From positions 1-16,994 of the forward strand of contig QIKQ01000055.1 of assembly GCA_003233075.1 (NCBI GenBank): a DNA stretch of 16,994 nt, written 5' to 3'. The stretch is from Gammaproteobacteria bacterium. Its GTDB lineage: Bacteria; Pseudomonadota; Gammaproteobacteria; SZUA-21. The notes under the pieces are model-generated. The model was not told the origin of the DNA. It ran no database searches and saw nothing but the letters and a program-made list of their open reading frames with translations. The translations under genes and the position numbers were made by a program. Shown in pieces: positions 12,094 to 16,994 of this stretch (positions are counted from its first letter, which is position 1; every line of letters starts with the position of its first letter).

Positions 12094-13827
12094 ATGGCAA
12101 ATTCATTAATCATAAAAAAACGAATATTTGATGAGTCTCTGCATTTAGCAGGGACACACCCTGTCCTTGAACGAATTTATGCTGCTCGAAATATTACCTC
12201 AGAAAATGAAATAAATACTCAGCTTGAACATTTAGAAAGTTTTAATCTTCTGATGCACATAGAGCTAGCGACCGAAATACTATTTAAAAATATTAGCCAA
12301 CAAAAAAATATAGTAATTGTAGGCGATTTCGATGCCGATGGCGCAACCAGTAGTGCACTCGCAGTCGAAGCACTTAAAAAAATGGGTGCCAAGAAAGTAA
12401 GTTACTTAGTGCCAAACCGATTTGAGTATGGTTACGGTTTAACCCCTGAAATTGTTGAACTTGCCTGCAAAAAAAACGCCGAACTAATTATTACAGTGGA
12501 TAATGGCATATCAAGTGTGGATGGTGTCAAGTTCGCAAAGCAGAATAATGTGTCAGTTATTGTGACCGATCATCATTTGCCAGGTCGTGAGCTGCCCAAT
12601 GCGGATGCTATTGTTAACCCGAATCAAGCGGGCGATTTATTTCCAAGTAAAAATTTAGCGGGGGTAGGCGTTATTTTTTATTTGATGTTATCCTTACGTG
12701 CCTTAATGAAAAAAAATAAATGGTTTGAGAAAAAGAAAATTGAATCACCTAATATGGCGCAGTATCTAGATTTAGTGGCTTTGGGGACAGTCGCAGATGT
12801 TGTTCCGCTGGATCACAACAATCGGATATTGGTTGCCCAGGGATTAAAAAGAATTAGAGCTGGTTTGGCGCGAGACGGTATTAAAGCATTACTAACGATT
12901 AGCAATCGCAAAATAGAAAATACCAATGCGAGTGATCTTGCCTTCTCGGTCGGTCCAAAATTAAATGCGGCCGGCCGCTTAAAGGATATGTCGATTGGCA
13001 TAGAATGTCTTTTAAGTGCTAGTGTGAGTAAAGCCACTAAAATCGCCTTGCAATTGCATGAGCTGAATCTTGAACGCCGACAAATAGAAACCAGCATGCG
13101 CAAGCAGGCAGATATCAACTTGTTGGATATGGAAAAAGCAAATCAAAGTGAATCGGATGAATATGGTGTATGTCTTTATAATAAAGACTGGCACCAAGGT
13201 GTCATTGGAATATTAGCAGCACGCTTAAAGGAGAAATTTCACAAACCGACTATCATATTTGCGCTCGCTGAAGAAAACTTAATAAAAGGCTCTGCGAGAT
13301 CAATTATTGGCTTGCATATACGCGACATATTAGATGCAATTGCGAGTAAAAATCCTGGACTCATTTCAAAATTTGGCGGCCATGCAATGGCCGCAGGTTT
13401 GAGTCTTGCTAATAAAGATTTCGAGGCTTTTAAAACTGCGTATTATGAGCAACTAAAAGTGACCATGGACAAAGCATTATTAGATCCAATATTGCTAACG
13501 GATGGCATGCTCGATGCGAAAGACTTAACTTTAGATTTTGCTGAAATCATTGATCAATCAGGACCTTGGGGGCAAGGATTTCCCGAACCCTTATTCGAGG
13601 GCGATTTCCAAATAATCGAGTCTAAAATTGTAGGTGAGAAACACACCAAAATGAGCCTTAAGCTAGCAGAAACAGATACAACCATAAATGCAATTGCCTT
13701 TAACTTTGTTCATGCTGATGAGGAGGTTATCGGTAAGACGGCTCATATGGTTTATCGCCTTAATGTAAATGAATTTAATGGTTGGCGTTCAGCTCAATTA
13801 GTCGTTGATCATATACAAGATTATTGA
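12094..13827 (+). CDS. recJ: Single-stranded-DNA-specific 5'-3' exonuclease RecJ
   Basis: RecJ degrades single-stranded DNA 5' to 3' in recombination and mismatch and base-excision repair. The DHH-phosphoesterase motifs are intact: DFDADG at 78-83, ITVDNGISS at about 133-141, TDHH at 158-161 and ALGTVADVVPL. The DHHA1 motif GGHAMAAGL is at 428-436, and a C-terminal OB-like region follows (about 460-577). Length is 577 aa, equal to E. coli RecJ. ATG 12094 fits the family, but no clear Shine-Dalgarno sequence precedes it. There are 160 bp after the rhomboid gene with no terminator seen, and 65 bp to prfB, so recJ-prfB-lysS may be one transcription unit. Confidence 0.97.
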   Translation: MANSLIIKKRIFDESLHLAGTHPVLERIYAARNITSENEINTQLEHLESFNLLMHIELATEILFKNISQQKNIVIVGDFDADGATSSALAVEALKKMGAKKVSYLVPNRFEYGYGLTPEIVELACKKNAELIITVDNGISSVDGVKFAKQNNVSVIVTDHHLPGRELPNADAIVNPNQAGDLFPSKNLAGVGVIFYLMLSLRALMKKNKWFEKKKIESPNMAQYLDLVALGTVADVVPLDHNNRILVAQGLKRIRAGLARDGIKALLTISNRKIENTNASDLAFSVGPKLNAAGRLKDMSIGIECLLSASVSKATKIALQLHELNLERRQIETSMRKQADINLLDMEKANQSESDEYGVCLYNKDWHQGVIGILAARLKEKFHKPTIIFALAEENLIKGSARSIIGLHIRDILDAIASKNPGLISKFGGHAMAAGLSLANKDFEAFKTAYYEQLKVTMDKALLDPILLTDGMLDAKDLTLDFAEIIDQSGPWGQGFPEPLFEGDFQIIESKIVGEKHTKMSLKLAETDTTINAIAFNFVHADEEVIGKTAHMVYRLNVNEFNGWRSAQLVVDHIQDY

Positions 13828-13892
13828 ATTTAGGGAAATAGTTAGGGTAGAATGAATGTTTTTATTTAAATAGATCATCTCTAGGAAATAAA

Positions 13893-14988
13893 ATGGAAAT
13901 AAATCCGCAAGTGAGCCAGATTAAAGATTTTAAAAATCGCACCGATTCTCTTCGGGGGTATCTTTGAATTTGATCAAAAAGCTGAACGTTTAACTGAAGT
14001 AGAGCGTGAATTAGAACAACCCGAATTATGGAATGATCCAGACCGAGCACAGGAACTGGGTAAAGAGCGTGCAAGACTAGAAAAAGTCGTACACGGGCTT
14101 GTTCAATTATCTGAACGTTTAGACGATAATACAGAATTATTGCAAATGGCTGCGGATGATAATGACAGCGATGCTGTTAGTGAAATTATCGCAGATCTTG
14201 TAGAAATCGAAAATCAAATCAAAGATTTGGAATTTCAAAGAATGTTTTCCGGTGAAATGGATGAAAATAATGCTTTTTTAGACATTCAAGCAGGATCTGG
14301 TGGTACAGAAGCGCAAGATTGGGCCGAAATGATATTGCGCATGTATCTTCGCTGGGGTGAACTACAAAAATTTAAAACTGAGTTAATTGAGAGAACTCAG
14401 GGTGATGTCGCTGGCATTAAAAGCGCGACCATTAGTTTTACAGGCGATTATGCCTATGGTTGGTTGCGTACCGAAACGGGTGTACATCGATTGGTCAGGA
14501 AATCACCGTTTGATTCAGGCAGTCGACGTCATACTTCTTTTGCCGCTGTCTTTGTTTCTCCTGAAGTGGATGATAATATAGACATCGAAATTAATCCGGC
14601 GGATTTGCGTATTGACACGTATCGCGCAAGTGGTGCCGGTGGGCAACACGTTAATAAAACTGAATCTGCAGTACGAATTACTCATATGCCGACTAATATT
14701 GTTGTGCAAAGTCAAAGTGATCGTTCACAGCACAAAAATAAAGATATGGCAATGAAGCAACTAAAAGCAAAATTATATGAGTTAGAAATGCAAAAACGTA
14801 TGAATGAGCAACAAGCTCTAGAGGACGGCAAGTCGGATATTGGTTGGGGCAGTCAAATTCGCTCCTACGTATTAGATCAATCAAGAATAAAGGACTTGCG
14901 TACCAATGTTGAAACAGGAAATACGCAAGCAGTATTAGACGGAGATTTAAATCAATTTATCGAGGCCAGTTTAAAATCTGGTTTATAA
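13893..14988 (+). CDS. prfB: Peptide chain release factor 2 (programmed +1 frameshift)
   Basis: RF2 recognises UGA and UAA and triggers peptide release. Frame 0 runs from ATG 13893 (AGGAAA at 13883-13888 upstream) for 24 codons, ending RGYL and a TGA at 13965-13967. A +1 shift at CTT continues from GAA 13966 without a stop to TAA 14988, giving 364 aa (E. coli RF2 is 365). The continued frame reads EFDQKAERLTEVERELEQPELWNDP, as in other RF2 proteins. The stop-codon-reading SPF motif (KSPFDSG) and the catalytic GGQ (SGAGGQHVN) are present. The residue before SGAGGQ is Ala, as in most RF2 proteins, not the Thr of E. coli K-12. It is followed by lysS after 23 bp, as in E. coli. Confidence 0.97.
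13951..13967 (+). promoter_or_regulatory. RF2 autoregulatory +1 frameshift site
   Basis: The sequence CGG GGG TAT CTT TGA is the canonical RF2 recoding site with one change. An internal Shine-Dalgarno run sits 3 nt before the slippery CTT, followed by an in-frame UGA. When RF2 is scarce, the ribosome slips +1 on CTT and makes full-length RF2. The usual AGGGGG is CGGGGG here, which removes one A-U pair with 16S rRNA. The base after TGA is A, where E. coli has C. Confidence 0.97.
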
Positions 14989-15011
14989 CAGCCACAGAAT
15001 AGGTTTACAAA

Positions 15012-16493
15012 ATGAGTGATGACGAACATCGACTAATCGCCGAACGGCGAGTAAAATTAAATAAACTGCGCGAAAACGGCACTGCTTATCGTAATGATTT
15101 TAGACGTAACGAAGTGGCGGCCGATTTAATTGAGCGGTTTGGCGATAAAGACAAGGAAGAGCTGGAAAAAGAAACGTCACTTTTTAAAATCGCGGGCCGC
15201 ATGATGGCGAAACGCATTATGGGCAAATCAAGTTTTTCAAGTGTCCAGGACATGTCTGGTAAAATCCAAATATATTTAAGTCGCGATGAATTACCTGATG
15301 GCGTGTATTTAGATTTTAAAACTTGGGACGTAGGCGATATTATTGGTGTCGAGGGTACAATATATAAAACCAATAAAGGCGAGCTTTCTATCAGGGCCAG
15401 TAATATCTTTATTTTAACGAAATCACTTCGGCCCTTACCTGAAAAGTTTAAAGGCTTAACCGATACGGAAACGCGTTATCGACAGCGTTATCTTGATTTA
15501 ATTATGAACGAAGATTCACGACGTACCTTCATGCTCCGCACTGCCATTGTTAGCTACATAAGGAATTATTTTGTTGAAGAAGGTTTTGTCGAAGTTGAAA
15601 CACCCATGATGCAAGTTATACCTGGTGGAGCAACAGCCCGACCCTTTAAAACCCATCACAATGCGCTAGACATTGATCTTTATTTACGAATTGCACCCGA
15701 ATTGTATCTCAAACGTTTAGTCGTCGGTGGCATAGAGCGGGTCTTTGAAATTAATCGTAATTTCAGAAATGAAGGTTTATCTACTCGGCACAATCCAGAA
15801 TTTACGATGATTGAATTTTATCAAGCATACGCAGATTATACTGATCTAATGGATCGGACAGAAGAATTAATGCGCGGCATTGCTGAAGATGTCATCGGCA
15901 CTACTACGATTGAATATCAGGGTGATACCTATGAATTCGGAAAACCCTTTGAACGATTGTCGGTTAAAAATTCAATTTTAAAATTCAACCCTGACGTCAC
16001 TAAAAAACAAATCGATGATTTAAAAGAGGCCACTAAGATTGCTGAAGGCTTGGGTATTGCGCTTAAGCCAGGTTATGGATTAGGTAAAATTCAAATCGAA
16101 ATATTTGAAAAAACGGTTGAGGAAAAACTTAAACATCCTACTTTTATTACCGAATATCCGACTGAAGTCTCACCACTGGCCAGACGCAGTGATAACAATC
16201 CCTTTGTCACGGAGCGATTTGAATTTTTTGTGGGTGGTCGCGAACTCGCAAATGGTTTTTCTGAGCTTAATGACTCTGAAGATCAAGCTGAACGCTTTAA
16301 AGCGCAAGTTGCAGAAAAAGATGCAGGTGATGATGAAGCGATGCATTATGATGCAGACTATATTACTGCATTAGAAGTTGGCCTACCACCAACAGCAGGA
16401 GAGGGTATAGGCATAGACCGCCTAGTTATGTTATTTACGAATGCCGCATCAATTCGTGATGTCATCTTATTTCCGCATATGCGTCCCCAATAA
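15012..16493 (+). CDS. lysS: Lysyl-tRNA synthetase, class II
   Basis: LysS charges tRNA-Lys with lysine in the cytoplasm. The N-terminal OB-fold anticodon-binding domain (about 55-140) contains FKIAGRMMAKRIMGKSSF and the strand KIQIYLSRDEL. The class II catalytic core carries motif 1 (EVETPMMQVIPGGATARPF), motif 2 (FRNEGLSTRHNPEFTMIE, about 250-268) and motif 3 (GEGIGIDRLVMLF, about 463-475). At 493 aa it is slightly shorter than E. coli LysS (505). ATG 15012 has a weak TAGG about 9 nt upstream and lies 23 bp after prfB, the same pairing as in E. coli. The last codons and the stop lie inside an inverted repeat. Confidence 0.97.
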   Translation: MSDDEHRLIAERRVKLNKLRENGTAYRNDFRRNEVAADLIERFGDKDKEELEKETSLFKIAGRMMAKRIMGKSSFSSVQDMSGKIQIYLSRDELPDGVYLDFKTWDVGDIIGVEGTIYKTNKGELSIRASNIFILTKSLRPLPEKFKGLTDTETRYRQRYLDLIMNEDSRRTFMLRTAIVSYIRNYFVEEGFVEVETPMMQVIPGGATARPFKTHHNALDIDLYLRIAPELYLKRLVVGGIERVFEINRNFRNEGLSTRHNPEFTMIEFYQAYADYTDLMDRTEELMRGIAEDVIGTTTIEYQGDTYEFGKPFERLSVKNSILKFNPDVTKKQIDDLKEATKIAEGLGIALKPGYGLGKIQIEIFEKTVEEKLKHPTFITEYPTEVSPLARRSDNNPFVTERFEFFVGGRELANGFSELNDSEDQAERFKAQVAEKDAGDDEAMHYDADYITALEVGLPPTAGEGIGIDRLVMLFTNAASIRDVILFPHMRPQ

Positions 16494-16507
16494 TGGGGAC
16501 TGACCCC
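16483..16507. repeat. GGGGACTGACCCC palindromic repeat overlapping the lysS stop
   Basis: GTCCCC (16483-16488) and GGGGAC (16495-16500) are perfect inverted repeats around AATAAT, and the same GGGG also pairs with CCCC at 16504-16507. GGGGACTGACCCC is a pattern I associate with dispersed REP-type palindromes, recalled and not searched. The lysS TAA lies in the loop of the first hairpin. No T-run follows, so it is not a simple terminator. Confidence 0.6.
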
Positions 16508-16806
16508 TCTAAGATATTAATAACTAAAGGGTTTGTCTTGATTTAAGCTAGCATAAGGGGCTTAAACAGGTTTTTTTGCCCCTTAAAACACGCTTTAAGA
16601 ATTGAGCGAGTTATTCTTAGGCGCATTCGCCTACTTATAAATAGATCGACTAAATCTAGACACTGTGCCTAAGCTATCTTAATTAATTTAAATAAAAATT
16701 CAAAATGATAAAAATAAAGTGGTATTTAATTCATTTAGAAAGAACATATTAATCTTATATCTGTCATTAAAGAAATAAATAATTTTAGTAATCAGTAGGA
16801 ATAGAT
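16494..16806. other. 313-bp intergenic region between lysS and the ytoQ-like gene
   Basis: It contains the end of the palindromic repeat, the lysS terminator, the overlapping TAAGGGGC/GCCCCTTA stem, and a further hairpin TAGGCG-CATT-CGCCTA (16618-16633). From about 16680 it is very AT-rich, fitting a promoter region for the downstream gene. No single -35/-10 pair stands out, and I see no RNA gene or ORF. Confidence 0.6.
16537..16577 (+). terminator. Intrinsic terminator after lysS
   Basis: The left arm CTTG + TTTAAGC (16537-16548, with A16541 bulged) pairs with GCTTAAACAGG (16560-16570), allowing one G-U pair. It runs directly into T7 at 16571-16577. It would end the recJ-prfB-lysS transcript. 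An alternative stem TAAGGGGC (16554-16561) / GCCCCTTA (16578-16585) overlaps it and is mutually exclusive with it. Confidence 0.75.
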
Positions 16807-16994
16807 ATGAAATGGAACGTATATTTATCAGGCGAAATACATACAGACTGGCGACAAAAACTAAGCAAGGGTTGTGATGAACAAAATCTGCCTATTGTGT
16901 TTACGTCTGCGGTAACAGATCATGACGCGAGCGACGCCGCAGGTGATTTGCTTGGAATAGAAGATAATAATTTTTGGCGTGACCATAAATCTTC
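16807..16994 (+). CDS. YtoQ-family protein, 5' part only
   Basis: The first 62 codons are present before the window ends. MKWNVYLSGEIHTDWR, LPIVFTSAVTDHDASD and LGIEDNNFWRDHKSS are characteristic of the YtoQ family (named after Bacillus YtoQ). These are small cytoplasmic proteins of unknown function with a fold resembling nucleoside deoxyribosyltransferases; that fold relation is recalled, not tested. ATG 16807 is preceded by AGGA at 16797-16800 with 6 nt spacing. The lysS terminator and a 313-bp gap separate it from lysS, so it is probably transcribed alone. Confidence 0.85.
   Translation, partial: MKWNVYLSGEIHTDWRQKLSKGCDEQNLPIVFTSAVTDHDASDAAGDLLGIEDNNFWRDHKS

Noticed and set aside
13893..13967. 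prfB considered as a frameshifted pseudogene because frame 0 stops after 24 codons.
   Set aside because: The interruption is the known RF2 autoregulatory recoding site, and the downstream frame is fully homologous to RF2.
16105..16374. Plus-strand 89-aa ORF within lysS.
   Set aside because: Lies in another frame of a strongly conserved lysS region; no ribosome binding site or homology.

Overview
The window is an AT-rich (about 40% GC, judged by eye) chromosomal stretch from a gammaproteobacterium. The evidence is gene order and protein similarity. The truD / surE-pcm-nlpD-rpoS cluster is the classic gammaproteobacterial stationary-phase locus. The alaC-hom-thrC, recJ and prfB-lysS groups are also typical of non-enteric Gammaproteobacteria. 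The RpoS and RF2 sequences match the E. coli/Pseudomonas versions closely. I cannot name the genus from the sequence.

Layout. (1) 1-270: a palindromic MITE-like element (89-252), then a probable promoter for truD (tRNA pseudouridine synthase D, 316-1377). (2) 1378-1632: a 98-nt hairpin repeat between truD and the convergent smrA-like Smr-domain gene (minus strand, 1633-2193). (3) 2331-6228: surE, pcm, a possible 43-codon ORF that exactly bridges pcm and nlpD, nlpD (LysM plus catalytically degenerate LytM domain), and rpoS, followed by a strong intrinsic terminator. The nlpD-rpoS gap carries a CRP-like site and a 19-bp direct repeat. RpoS has a lysine-rich repeat tract before its conserved core and more than one plausible start. 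(4) 6358-6729 (minus): a small Mth938/DUF498-family protein. (5) 7135-10809: alaC, hom, thrC, an amino-acid synthesis operon with a 130-nt leader. (6) 10831-10985: a second MITE-like element with matching 4-bp flanking repeats. (7) 11055-11933: a rhomboid protease with an unusually long first loop, possibly starting at an ATT codon. (8) 12094-16493: recJ, prfB with its programmed +1 frameshift site, and lysS, followed by palindromic repeats and a terminator. (9) 16807 to the window end: the start of a YtoQ-family gene.

How the genes work together. The surE-rpoS block handles stationary-phase survival: phosphatase, repair of isoaspartyl damage, activation of cell-wall hydrolysis and the general stress sigma factor. 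alaC-hom-thrC makes alanine and threonine. recJ, prfB and lysS are DNA-repair and translation housekeeping genes.

I found no defence island, prophage, CRISPR array, tRNA or rRNA. The unusual material is in non-coding repeats, regulatory DNA and protein extensions. It does not amount to an obvious new multi-gene system.
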